A program made the translations under genes and the position numbers. This document shows, piece after piece, positions 1-8,186 of a stretch of 64,000 nucleotides of DNA (its first letter is position 1; every line of letters begins with the position of its first letter). The stretch comes from Corynebacterium singulare (GTDB taxonomy: Bacteria; Actinomycetota; Actinomycetes; Mycobacteriales; Mycobacteriaceae). Below the pieces are notes generated by a model that was given only the letters and a program-made list of their open reading frames with translations, made no database searches and was not told the DNA's origin. Location: NCBI RefSeq assembly GCF_000833575.1, contig NZ_CP010827.1, forward strand, positions 806,001-870,000, written 5' to 3'.

Positions 1-1424
1 CCGTCGTCCGAATCGTGGACGTCCTCGTTAGACGCGGAGTCTTGGTCGGGAGTGCCGTCTTCTTCCGCGGCATCAGTTTGGCCACTGGACTGCTGCTTGA
101 GCATTTCCTCCAGCTTGGAGAACTCCTCTTCGAAGCCCTCGTCGGTGCTGTCATCGAGCAAACCGTCGATGAAGGAGGCAGGGTTCTCGATGTGTTCGGC
201 CGTAGGAAGCAGGTCTGGGTGATCCCACGCGGAATCACGCTTGTCCACACCGACGGCCACGGTGGCGCGGCGCCAGAGCTCAGCGGCAGCCTCCACCTTC
301 GGGGCGTTGAGCTCAATGCCGACGACCTGGGAGAAAGCCTTCTCGGCAGAGCCACCGGTGGAGCGGCGGTGCGACCACGCCTCATTCATAGCCTTCGTCG
401 ATGGAATGCGCTCGCCCAAGGCTTCGGTGACAACGTGCTCGACCCAGCCCTCAACGAGCGCGAGCAAGGTCTCTAGGCGGGAAGCTGCGCCCGCATTACG
501 GGAGGTAATGCGGGGGGAGAGGTCCATGCCCTGTAGTTTGCCCATCGCATCCTGGATTGCCTGCGGGTCACCGGACTCGAGGTTGAGCTCGCGGGTGGCC
601 TCCTCAATGTGGGAGGTGTCGATGACGAGGCCCATGGCGTATTCCTCCACGGAGGATACAAGGCGTTCTACCAGCCACGGAACGTGCTTGAACAGGCGCT
701 GGCGGGCGGCCTCACGGGCGCCGATGTAGACCAGCACCTCCTGGCCCGGAACGTTGAGGTTTCGGGCGATGGCCTGGATGTTGTGCGGCAGCAACGCTGT
801 GGTGCCAGCAGGGGAGACCGGCAGTCCGAAATCGGAACCGGTGAGCGCCTGGGAGGCCAAATCACCGAGCGCGTGGCCGAGCTTCATGCCGAAATTCATG
901 CTGGACATCGAGTTCATCATCGAGGTCATCGGCCCCATCATCTCGCGGGCCTCCTCTGGCAGGGACTCGAGCTGCGCATTGTTCATGTGCTCAGCCACCG
1001 GGGTCACCATGCGCTGCCACATGGGCAGGGTGTGCTCCAGCCACTCTGTGGAATTCCACGCCGTAACAGAACCGGAGGCGGTGGGGAGCAGGGTGGCATC
1101 ATCAAGCCACAGCTCCGCCAAGCGCACGGACTCCTGAACCGCAGTGCGGTCCTTCTCGTTGACTTCCTTGTCTCCGGAGATCTGTTGCTGGGCGATGCGC
1201 TTGGCCAAGTCATAGTTGACCGGTCCGGAGCCTTCCGGTGAGCTCATGGAGGAACCCATGCCGGAGAGCATCTGGCCAAACTGGTTGAGGAGATCGCCTA
1301 GGCCACCGCCACCGCCAGCGCCACCCGCGCTGAAGCCGAAGGCGCCAAACGGGTTCTGGTCGCGACGATCCTTGTCGTCGTCATCATCGTTGTTGGGAAA
1401 AGAGAAACCGAATCCGTTGTTCAT
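1..1424 (-). CDS. zinc-dependent metalloprotease, DUF2342 family (3' end outside window)
   Basis: An open frame runs on the minus strand from an ATG at 1424 to the window edge without a stop, so the C-terminus is missing. The N-terminus is rich in Asn, Asp and Gly (MNNGFGFSFPNNDDDDDKDR), followed by a Gly-rich stretch and then a helical body with WLEHTLPMWQRMVTPVAEHM and EGWVEHVVTEALGERIPS, as in the actinobacterial DUF2342 / 'F420 biosynthesis-associated' family, annotated as zincin-fold metalloproteases. The visible tail is acidic (about residues 440-475). Function in the cell is not established. It is divergent from the PDZ protease gene, 93 bp apart, an arrangement I recall as common in corynebacteria. 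Family call is by recognition of the sequence pattern; the catalytic residues were not verified. Confidence 0.85.
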   Translation of the reverse strand, partial: MNNGFGFSFPNNDDDDDKDRRDQNPFGAFGFSAGGAGGGGGLGDLLNQFGQMLSGMGSSMSSPEGSGPVNYDLAKRIAQQQISGDKEVNEKDRTAVQESVRLAELWLDDATLLPTASGSVTAWNSTEWLEHTLPMWQRMVTPVAEHMNNAQLESLPEEAREMMGPMTSMMNSMSSMNFGMKLGHALGDLASQALTGSDFGLPVSPAGTTALLPHNIQAIARNLNVPGQEVLVYIGAREAARQRLFKHVPWLVERLVSSVEEYAMGLVIDTSHIEEATRELNLESGDPQAIQDAMGKLQGMDLSPRITSRNAGAASRLETLLALVEGWVEHVVTEALGERIPSTKAMNEAWSHRRSTGGSAEKAFSQVVGIELNAPKVEAAAELWRRATVAVGVDKRDSAWDHPDLLPTAEHIENPASFIDGLLDDSTDEGFEEEFSKLEEMLKQQSSGQTDAAEEDGTPDQDSASNEDVHDSDD

Positions 1425-1517
1425 GCGCCCCAATCTACCGGTTTCTGAGCTAAGGATTCTAGGTTCACGGCAACGCTGAGAGCGAACAGGCCGACAAACG
1501 TTGTAGGCTGTTTCTCC

Positions 1518-2609
1518 GTGAATCGACAGCAGAACCCCCGAACCCGCCGCCTTCGTACCCTGACCTGGGGAGCGATCCCGGTGGCGCTGACGGGAGCCTT
1601 GCTGAGCATCGACCGCATCCCGGGCACGGACATCACGCTGACTGTTCCCTATGCTTCTGAAGGTCCGGGGCCCGTCGTGGATACCTTGGGTGAGGTCGAG
1701 GGCATGCAGGTCGTTGAGGTTAAGGCGCCCGAAACCTTTGAACCTTCTGGTCAGCTCAATATGACCACGGTGTCGGTGCGCACCAACATGACGATGGCGC
1801 AGGCGCTTGGCCGGTGGATGTTTACTGATGACACCCTCGTGCCGATCGAGAACATCATTCCCCAAGGTAAGACGGATGAGGAAGTCCAGGAGGCTAACCA
1901 GCAGGCTTTTACGCAGTCGGAGTCTGCCGCCACGGTGGCGGCCATGGACTACCTCAACAAACCGGTGCGCATTGAGGTAGCGCAGGTGCTTGGTGACGCC
2001 CCCGCGGCCGACTCGCTCCATGAAGGCGATATCATCACCGCCGTTAACGCAGATCCCGTCAGTGAACCCGGTGAGGTTCAGGAGAAGGTTCGTGAGCTCG
2101 CTCCAGGCGATGAGGTGACACTGGACATCGTTCGCGAGGGCAAGGACAGTACGGTGACAGTGACCCTCGGTGCGCATCCGGAGGATGAGGACACCCCGCT
2201 GCTGGGCATTCTTATGATGTCGGTGCCGACTGAGGACATTAGTGTGGATTACAATCTGCAGGACATCGGAGGCCCGTCAGCAGGCATGATGTTTACGCTC
2301 GCGGTCATTGACAAACTGTCCACTGAGGACCTCACAGGCGGTGCGGTTGTGGCTGGTACCGGCACCATCGGTGAGGACGGACAGGTGGGGCCCATCGGAG
2401 GTATCGCCCACAAAGTTCGCGCTTCCCGTGATGCGGGCGCGGAGCTTTTCCTGTCCCCAGCGGAGAATTGTGCGGAAGCCACCAGCCGAGACACCGGTGA
2501 CATGGTGGTGGCGAAGGTACACACCCTCGATGACGCAATAGCGGCAATGCGAAACTTCGCCGATGGGGAAGAAGTCGAGACCTGCGGGACCCCGCCGCAC
2601 CGCGGCTAG
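1518..2609 (+). CDS. PDZ and Lon-type (S16) protease domain membrane protein, YlbL family
   Basis: 363 aa. A short basic N-terminus and one membrane segment (about residues 18-32) are followed by an extracytoplasmic region, a PDZ domain (about 150-225, GDIITAVNADPV) and a C-terminal S16 Lon-like domain. The Ser-Lys dyad is visible: Ser in GGPSAGM (about residue 254) and Lys in GIAHKVRA (about 297). This is the YlbL/SdrC-type anchored protease. The start is a GTG 8 codons before the hydrophobic segment. It ends directly against the convergent lipoprotein gene: the two stop codons abut with no gap. Family assignment is confident; the substrate is unknown. Confidence 0.9.
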   Translation: MNRQQNPRTRRLRTLTWGAIPVALTGALLSIDRIPGTDITLTVPYASEGPGPVVDTLGEVEGMQVVEVKAPETFEPSGQLNMTTVSVRTNMTMAQALGRWMFTDDTLVPIENIIPQGKTDEEVQEANQQAFTQSESAATVAAMDYLNKPVRIEVAQVLGDAPAADSLHEGDIITAVNADPVSEPGEVQEKVRELAPGDEVTLDIVREGKDSTVTVTLGAHPEDEDTPLLGILMMSVPTEDISVDYNLQDIGGPSAGMMFTLAVIDKLSTEDLTGGAVVAGTGTIGEDGQVGPIGGIAHKVRASRDAGAELFLSPAENCAEATSRDTGDMVVAKVHTLDDAIAAMRNFADGEEVETCGTPPHRG

Positions 2610-3308
2610 CTAGACCAGCCCCAGCTCCTTGAGCCGCTCCTCCGGATCATCCTGGTCGGTGGAGATCATCTGCTGCATGATGAGGCCTTCGTCGTTATCG
2701 ACGACGGTCAGGATTGCGGTGTTACCCAGCATGGACCAGCCCACTACGCGGTTGCCGCTGTCCTCGATGACGCGAGAACTGCGAAGCTCCGTGAGCACCT
2801 GGGTGGTCTGGGAGGCTTTGGCCTTGGATTTGAAGAACTGGAACTGGCCCACCTCAGCGCCAGAACAGTTGAAGGAGTCCGTCACACCATTGGGATCGCA
2901 GCGATCGAACTGCTCGAAAATCTCTTCCGGAACGAGGCCACCGAAAATCTCGTAGGCCTCGTTTACGGAAGCGTCGAATTTCCCTCCCGATGCCGAGCTT
3001 GGCTCGGCAGAGTCAGAGCCCTCGCCATCCTCCCCGTCAGCGGTGGAGGCAGAGCTGCGTGAACCACTCTTACCGGCAGATGCGTCCGCGGACTCGGATT
3101 CTTCAGCGGAGCTCGTCGAGACAGCCGAGCTTGTTTCAGTGGCCTGCTTCGATGCGGAGGTGGGAGACTCTGGGCTCTTCTCCTCGGTGGCAGCAACTGT
3201 GGAGGCCGGTGCTGGCTCAGGGTTTTTCTTGTGGCCGCATGCGGCAAGGAGTGAGCCGGTGGCGAGCACGACTGAGGCAGCGGCGGTGAGGCGGGTGGTC
3301 AAGCGCAC
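2610..3308 (-). CDS. secreted lipoprotein of unknown function
   Basis: 232 aa with a signal peptide and lipobox LAAC (Cys about residue 24), so it should be lipid-anchored on the outer face of the membrane. A low-complexity Ser/Ala/Glu linker (about 30-110) leads to a small globular domain with two Cys residues (FDRCDPNGVTDSFNCSG). The linker probably crosses the cell wall layer. No enzymatic motif is seen. It is convergent with the PDZ protease gene and shares no intergenic space with it. Confidence 0.8.
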   Translation of the reverse strand: MRLTTRLTAAASVVLATGSLLAACGHKKNPEPAPASTVAATEEKSPESPTSASKQATETSSAVSTSSAEESESADASAGKSGSRSSASTADGEDGEGSDSAEPSSASGGKFDASVNEAYEIFGGLVPEEIFEQFDRCDPNGVTDSFNCSGAEVGQFQFFKSKAKASQTTQVLTELRSSRVIEDSGNRVVGWSMLGNTAILTVVDNDEGLIMQQMISTDQDDPEERLKELGLV

Positions 3309-3374
3309 GAGATACTCCTCTAAATTGCGGTACTGCGGTACACGTAGGTAATACTATCTGCCCAGTTTAGTCGA

Positions 3375-3938
3375 TTAAAGGACGTCGTCTGGATCCTGCT
3401 CGAGGCCATAGCGCAGGGCGGCGATGACTCCGGGGGCGACGTTGGGCCCGCCACGCAACTGGATATCATCCTCCGCGAATGGGCCAGCGGCCTCTAGCTC
3501 CTCCTCAGTGGGGCGCAGCTGGAGCAAAGTGAGCTCTGCACCTTCCGTCCCATCCTCTCCCACGCCTTCGCGGAGGACACCGGAGAAAAGGCGAGCGGGG
3601 TGGGCGTCGGCAAGCGCGGCGTCTGCGGTGTCTTTGAACGTGATCTCCTGTGCCAAGATGACTCCGGCGACCTCACGCGGCCATGCCAAACGTGCAACAT
3701 ACTCGGCTAGGTGATCCGAACCCGGCTCGATACCTTCGGGGAGATCCTGGACCACGAGTGTGAGAGGGGAATCCTCGTCGACATCCCCCAGCTGCGCTGC
3801 CACCAAGTCGGTGGGGACAAGGGCAAACAGCGTAGGAGGGGCGTCCCAGCCTTCGGCGTGAATGAAATCCACGGCCTCGCGCATGGCCTTGTTGAGCGCG
3901 CGGTTAGCAGCTGGCTGGGAGTTGGGTTGGGAACTCAT
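3375..3938 (-). CDS. PPA1309 family protein
   Basis: 187 aa, soluble, acidic. The sequence matches the pattern of the conserved actinobacterial PPA1309 family (N-terminal LNKAMREAVDFIHAEGWDAPPTLFALVPT, later LAWPREVAGVILAQEI and ALRYGLEQDPDDVL). No function is known for the family. It is divergent from the UPF0182 gene with about 90 bp between them, the conserved arrangement in corynebacteria and mycobacteria as I recall it. Confidence 0.85.
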   Translation of the reverse strand: MSSQPNSQPAANRALNKAMREAVDFIHAEGWDAPPTLFALVPTDLVAAQLGDVDEDSPLTLVVQDLPEGIEPGSDHLAEYVARLAWPREVAGVILAQEITFKDTADAALADAHPARLFSGVLREGVGEDGTEGAELTLLQLRPTEEELEAAGPFAEDDIQLRGGPNVAPGVIAALRYGLEQDPDDVL

Positions 3939-4028
3939 AAGCGTCCTTGTTCGTTGACGGTGGTAGTGCTTCTCTAGACTAGAAGCTTGATACCTCTATA
4001 TTCGCACGACACTTGATTGGAGCTGGAG

Positions 4029-7000
4029 TTGGCTTCCGGACTCAACCGACCCACCGCCCCGATGAAACGTCCACCCAGGGTGCTGTCCTGGGTAGTCGCC
4101 GTCATCGCTATCCTCTTGTTCATCGGCCCCATGTTCGTGGGCTTCTACACAGACTGGAAGTGGTTCGGCGCGATTGAGTACCGCGGGGTCTTCACCAAGA
4201 CCCTGATCACGCGCTTCGTGCTCTTCCTTATTTTTGGTCTGGTCGCCGCCGCCATCACTTACGTTGCTGGCCTTCTGGTCTGGCGCGGGCGCGGGGCATC
4301 CATGGACATGGCGGACCTCAATTCGCCCGTCTACCAGTACCGCAAGTCCATTGAAAGCACCATGGGGGTCTTCCTCAAGGCCATCCCTGTGCTTGTTGGT
4401 ATTGTTTCCGGCCTGCTGGGCCAGGCTAACTGGCGCCCAGTCATGCTTTTCCTCAACTCGCATGATTTCGGCGTGACTGACCCGCAGTTCAACCACGATC
4501 TGGGTTTCTATGCTTTCCGCCTGCCGGTGTGGTCGATGCTGGTCAATGCTCTTTCGTTGCTGTTTGCCGTGTGCTTCCTCATCGCGCTGGTGGGACACTA
4601 CATTCTCGGTGGCATCCGCATTGGTAACCGCGCGGCCGGTGTGCGCGGCTCGTTGTCGAAGTCCGCGCGCACCCAGCTGGCCGTGACGGCTGGTATCTGG
4701 ATGCTGCTGCAGGTGGCCAGCTACTGGCTGGAGCGCTATCAGTTGCTCTACACGAAGCACTCGCTGTTCACCGGTGGTTCTTACACCGACATCAACGCCT
4801 ACCTGCCGGCGAAGATTATCCTCATGATCATCGGCGTATTCGTCGCCGTGGCCATTTTCTCCGCAGTGGTGATCAAGGACCTGCGCATCCCGGGTCTTGC
4901 TGTGGTGCTCATGGTGCTCTCGGCACTGGTCATTGGCCAGGGCTGGCCGCTCATCATGGAGCGCTTCTCTGTGAACCCGAACCGTCAGGCCAAGGAAGCC
5001 GAGTCCATTTCCCGCAACATCGAGTCCACGCGTTTTGCTTACGGTCTGACCGAAGACAAGGTGACGTACGAGGAAAACTGGGGCGCCGGCGATGTTGCCG
5101 ATGACAAGGTTGCGTCCGATAATTCGACGATTTCTAACCTGCGCTTGTTGGATCCAGATATTCTTGCGCCGACGTTTACGCAGATGCAGCAGCTCAAGAA
5201 CTTCTACGGTTTCCCGGAGACGCTGGCGATGGACCGCTACGAGATCGACGGCGAGATCCGTGATTTTGTTGTCGCTGCCCGCGAGTTAGATCCCAACGAG
5301 CTGCAGGAGAACCAGCAGAACTGGATCAACCGTCACACCGTGTATACCCACGGCAATGGCTTCATCGCCGCTCAGGCCAATACGGTTGATGAGGTCGCCC
5401 GTGATGCAGGTTCTGCCCGCGGTGGCTTCCCCATCTTCACCGTGGCTGATCTGCAGACGCAGTCTGGCAAGGATGCCGAGGGCGAAGGAGAGACCAAGAA
5501 CGCCGAGGAATCCTTGGGCATTAAAGTGGACGAGCCGCGCATTTACTTTGGCCCGGTAATCGCTAGCGCACGCGATGGCATGGATTACGCCATCGTGGGC
5601 AAGACTGGTGAGCAGTCGGTGGAGTACGACACCGATACCTCCACCTACACCTACGAGGGGAAAGGTGGCGTGGACATCGGAAACCTTGTGGACCGCACAG
5701 CCTTTGCCCTGAAGTACCAGGAGCTGAACTTCCTGCTGTCGGACCGTGTTGGTTCGGAGTCCAAGTTGCTTTATGACCGCGATCCGCGTGAGCGCGTGGA
5801 GAAGGTTGCTCCGTGGCTGACCACGGATTCTTCCACCTACCCGGCGGTCATTGATGGCCGCATCAAGTGGGTTGTCGATGGCTACACCACCCTGGACTCG
5901 CTGCCGTACTCGCAGCGAACCTCCCTGACGGAGACTACCCAGGATGCGCAGAACCCGAACGGCACGACGCAGCGTCTGGTCAACGACCAGGTGGGCTACA
6001 TCCGTAACTCGGTGAAGGCTACTGTCGACGCCTACGATGGCACCGTTGATCTCTATGAGTTCGACACCGAAGACCCTGTCCTCAAGGCGTGGGAAGGCGT
6101 CTTCCCGGGCGTCGTCAAGCCGGAGTCGGAGATTTCCGACGAGCTGCGCCAGCACCTGCGCTACCCGGAGGACATGTTCAAGGTGCAGCGCAACCTGCTG
6201 GCCAAGTACCACGTGGATGACCCGGGCGTGTTCTTCAACAACGATGCCTTCTGGTCCGTCCCGGAGGATCCGACCGCCGGCGAGTCCCAGGGCTTGAACC
6301 AGCCGCCGTACTACGTGTTGGCCTCTGACCCGGAAACGAACAAGCCGAGCTTCCAGCTCATCACCTCCTACCGTGGCCTGAACCGTCAGTTCCTGTCCGC
6401 ACACATGGCCGTGTCCTCCGACCCGGAGACCTACGGCGACATCACCGTGCGCGTGCTGCCGACGAATACCCAGACTCAGGGTCCGAAGCAGGCCCAGGAT
6501 GCCATGATGTCCTCCGACCAAGTCGCGCGTGACCGCACGCTGTGGCAGGGCTCGAATGACCTGAAGAACGGTAACTTGCTGGCGCTGCCGGTGGGCGACG
6601 GTGAAATCCTTTACCTCGAGCCCATCTACTCTCAGCGCAAGGGCCAAGAGTCGGCCTTCCCGAAGCTGCTGCGCGTGCTTGTGTCCTACAAGGGCCGAGT
6701 AGGCTACGCCCCGACGATTGGTGAGGCCCTGGAACAGGTCGGCATCGATCCGAAGGCCGCCCAGGACATCACGGAGATCGAGGGCGACTCGGGCAAGAAG
6801 ACCGACAAGGATGAGGCGAAGGATTCCGAGGGCGACCAGAAGGACGCCAAGGATGGCAAGGACTCCGAGTCTTCTGCACCGGCCTCCGCGCCGAAGGCCT
6901 CCAACGAGGGCGAGGCGATCGACGCCATCAACAAGGCTCTCGACGGCGTGGACAAGGCCAAGGGTGGCTCCTTCGAGGAGTACGGCAAGGCTCTGGACGA

Positions 7001-7046
7001 GCTGGACAAGGCAGTGGAGGACTACCGCTCACTGCAGTCCCAGTAA
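4029..7046 (+). CDS. UPF0182 family large integral membrane protein
   Basis: 1005 aa from the TTG at 4029; this start was chosen because GGAG at 4019-4022 sits 6 nt upstream. An upstream in-frame TTG at 4017 has no such site. Seven or so transmembrane segments lie in the first 330 residues, then a long extracytoplasmic domain (about 330-880) and an acidic Lys/Asp/Glu-rich tail (about 890-1000) ending in a coiled-coil-like segment. This matches the UPF0182 (DUF UPF0182) family of actinobacteria and cyanobacteria, function unknown. Long antisense frames opposite it, up to 453 codons, are codon-bias shadows. Confidence 0.92.
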   Translation: MASGLNRPTAPMKRPPRVLSWVVAVIAILLFIGPMFVGFYTDWKWFGAIEYRGVFTKTLITRFVLFLIFGLVAAAITYVAGLLVWRGRGASMDMADLNSPVYQYRKSIESTMGVFLKAIPVLVGIVSGLLGQANWRPVMLFLNSHDFGVTDPQFNHDLGFYAFRLPVWSMLVNALSLLFAVCFLIALVGHYILGGIRIGNRAAGVRGSLSKSARTQLAVTAGIWMLLQVASYWLERYQLLYTKHSLFTGGSYTDINAYLPAKIILMIIGVFVAVAIFSAVVIKDLRIPGLAVVLMVLSALVIGQGWPLIMERFSVNPNRQAKEAESISRNIESTRFAYGLTEDKVTYEENWGAGDVADDKVASDNSTISNLRLLDPDILAPTFTQMQQLKNFYGFPETLAMDRYEIDGEIRDFVVAARELDPNELQENQQNWINRHTVYTHGNGFIAAQANTVDEVARDAGSARGGFPIFTVADLQTQSGKDAEGEGETKNAEESLGIKVDEPRIYFGPVIASARDGMDYAIVGKTGEQSVEYDTDTSTYTYEGKGGVDIGNLVDRTAFALKYQELNFLLSDRVGSESKLLYDRDPRERVEKVAPWLTTDSSTYPAVIDGRIKWVVDGYTTLDSLPYSQRTSLTETTQDAQNPNGTTQRLVNDQVGYIRNSVKATVDAYDGTVDLYEFDTEDPVLKAWEGVFPGVVKPESEISDELRQHLRYPEDMFKVQRNLLAKYHVDDPGVFFNNDAFWSVPEDPTAGESQGLNQPPYYVLASDPETNKPSFQLITSYRGLNRQFLSAHMAVSSDPETYGDITVRVLPTNTQTQGPKQAQDAMMSSDQVARDRTLWQGSNDLKNGNLLALPVGDGEILYLEPIYSQRKGQESAFPKLLRVLVSYKGRVGYAPTIGEALEQVGIDPKAAQDITEIEGDSGKKTDKDEAKDSEGDQKDAKDGKDSESSAPASAPKASNEGEAIDAINKALDGVDKAKGGSFEEYGKALDELDKAVEDYRSLQSQ

Positions 7047-7090
7047 GTCCGATTGAAGGCTGAGCAAGATAGCCGGCCACTGACCACGAA

Positions 7091-7125
7091 ATGGCGCCTG
7101 CCCAGGGGATTTGGGTGGGCGCCAT
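7091..7125 (+). terminator. hairpin after the UPF0182 gene
   Basis: ATGGCGCC at 7091-7098 pairs with GGCGCCAT at 7118-7125, with further CCCA/TGGG-like pairing inside. There is no strong T-run, so it may be a weak terminator or an mRNA 3' stabiliser. Confidence 0.5.
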
Positions 7126-7202
7126 GGCGTCTGTATAGTTACATGAGTCGCCAGCGCACGAGACAGTGCGCAGAGCGCTTGATGTTCGGAAGTGCATCTC
7201 GA

Positions 7203-7279
7203 CGCGGGGTGGAGCAGCTCGGTAGCTCGCTGGGCTCATAACCCAGAGGTCGTAGGTTCGAATCCTGCCCCCGCTACCA
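7203..7279 (+). tRNA. initiator tRNA-fMet (CAT)
   Basis: 77 nt including an encoded CCA at 7277-7279. The cloverleaf reads: acceptor CGCGGGG/CCCCGCT, D-arm GGAGCAGCTCGGTAGCTC, anticodon arm CTGGG-CTCATAA-CCCAG, T-arm GTAGGTTCGAATCCTGC. Two marks identify it as the initiator rather than elongator tRNA: three consecutive G:C pairs closing the anticodon stem, and the unpaired C1-U72 at the acceptor end. Its 3' half is the integration site of the downstream element, but the gene stays intact because the element carries the same sequence at its end. Confidence 0.95.
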
Positions 7280-7298
7280 ACTTCCAAGCCCCTACCAG
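7240..7298 (+). repeat. attL, 59-bp direct repeat in the 3' half of tRNA-fMet
   Basis: Starts in the anticodon loop/stem (AACCCAGAGG) and runs through the T-arm, CCA and first terminator arm. It is identical over 59 bp to 19031-19089. Such a perfect repeat spanning a tRNA 3' end and bracketing a tyrosine recombinase gene is the product of site-specific integration. Confidence 0.93.
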
Positions 7299-7321
7299 GA
7301 GAAACACTGGTAGGGGCTTTA
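7286..7321 (+). terminator. Rho-independent terminator of tRNA-fMet
   Basis: AAGCCCCTACCAG (7286-7298) pairs with CTGGTAGGGGCTT (7307-7319), loop of 8 nt, then T-rich sequence. The left arm is part of the 59-bp att repeat. Confidence 0.9.
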
Positions 7322-7346
7322 GTTATTTCTCTTAAGGCGCACGTCC

Positions 7347-7369
7347 TGGGACTCAAATCGGGACTTTAG
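7347..7369 (+). repeat. left copy of a 23-bp repeat near both element ends
   Basis: TGGGACTCAAATCGGGACTT here resembles TGGGACTCAAAACGGGACTT at 18903-18922, and each contains a doubled GGGACT. The right copy overlaps the 3' end of the integrase gene. Either arm-type recombinase binding sites or the relic of a related integrase 3' end. The rest of 7322-7612 holds no gene that I can support. Confidence 0.45.
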
Positions 7370-7612
7370 CGATGGCATTTTGTCACTTAAGCCGGTTTGG
7401 AAGTGATGGGGTTAAGTGACAATTTTCGATTTTGTGACCTTGGATGACTGTGTCGTTTTGAGGAGTCGTCTGCACGGATTTCAGAAGTCCTCTGTACTAT
7501 CGCCATCCACTCCGGAGAGGCCGCGGGCGTTCGTCCACTTCATCTGGAACGCGATTCGACAGAGCGCATTCAATACGATGGTCTTTTTCTCCCTGCGAAG
7601 GATGGGGGCAGT

Positions 7613-8017
7613 TTAGGGTGCCAGGGTGTTGACCAGATCGAGGAATTCCTCAGCGTAGGCAATTTGCTTGCGTAGCTTTTCGTAGCGGGTGCGCGTCTCC
7701 TCACGAATGTCGGCAAGGGTGGCCTTGGCATTACTCCGTGCCTGCTGTGCGGTATCACTGTCCTGCCCGCCATCTGAACTATGAAGAATCTCCGCAGCTT
7801 CCAGGAATTCCCGCATCTGATCCAGAGTAAACCCCAGCGGTTTCATCCGTCGCACCAGCAAAACACGACGTACATCAGCCTCACTATAAAGCCTGAACCC
7901 ACCAGGGCTACGCCCCGATGGGGTAATCAGGCCGACGTTGTCATAATAACGCAAGGTGGGAATCGACAACCCCGTCTGGTCAACGACCTCGCCGATCTTG
8001 AAATTACTGTTTTGCAT
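7613..8017 (-). CDS. MerR family transcriptional regulator
   Basis: 134 aa. The N-terminal winged helix-turn-helix is typical (KIGEVVDQTGLSIPTLRYYDNVGLI, then SPGGFRLYSEADVRRVLLVRRMKPLGFTLDQM), followed by a long dimerisation coiled coil (about 75-134). No metal-binding Cys pattern is present, so the inducer is not a thiophilic metal judged by sequence; an organic or redox signal is possible. It is divergent from the SulP gene, and the 170-bp intergenic region contains a dyad suited to MerR binding, so it most likely controls the transporter and itself. Confidence 0.88.
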   Translation of the reverse strand: MQNSNFKIGEVVDQTGLSIPTLRYYDNVGLITPSGRSPGGFRLYSEADVRRVLLVRRMKPLGFTLDQMREFLEAAEILHSSDGGQDSDTAQQARSNAKATLADIREETRTRYEKLRKQIAYAEEFLDLVNTLAP

Positions 8018-8110
8018 TGCCTGTTCTCCTTCACTGTGATGTTGCCCACGGGTTCCTGTGCCTGGGTTGGCGGTTGAGTAAAACTCCCGCTACCATGACC
8101 ACCATCACCA

Positions 8111-8132
8111 AACCTAAAGTTACTAGAGGGTT
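8111..8132 (+). promoter_or_regulatory. possible MerR-family operator upstream of SulP
   Basis: An imperfect dyad AACCT...AGGGTT lies centrally between the divergent MerR and SulP genes. Spacing and symmetry resemble MerR/SoxR operators. No -35/-10 pair was confirmed. Confidence 0.4.
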
Positions 8133-8186
8133 GGATTCCTTTCGGGCGTTCGCCCAGTTACCTATCCCCTCAAAGATTGGACATCT

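Noticed and set aside
5286..6647. 453-codon antisense frame opposite the UPF0182 gene
   Set aside because: His/Arg/Val/Leu-rich composition typical of the antisense of high-GC coding DNA, no ribosome site, no recognisable domain.
6928..7356. minus-strand frame containing GGRIRTYDLWVMSP
   Set aside because: This is the well-known spurious peptide made by reading a tRNA gene (here tRNA-fMet) backwards; the same occurs at 18967-19312 over attR.
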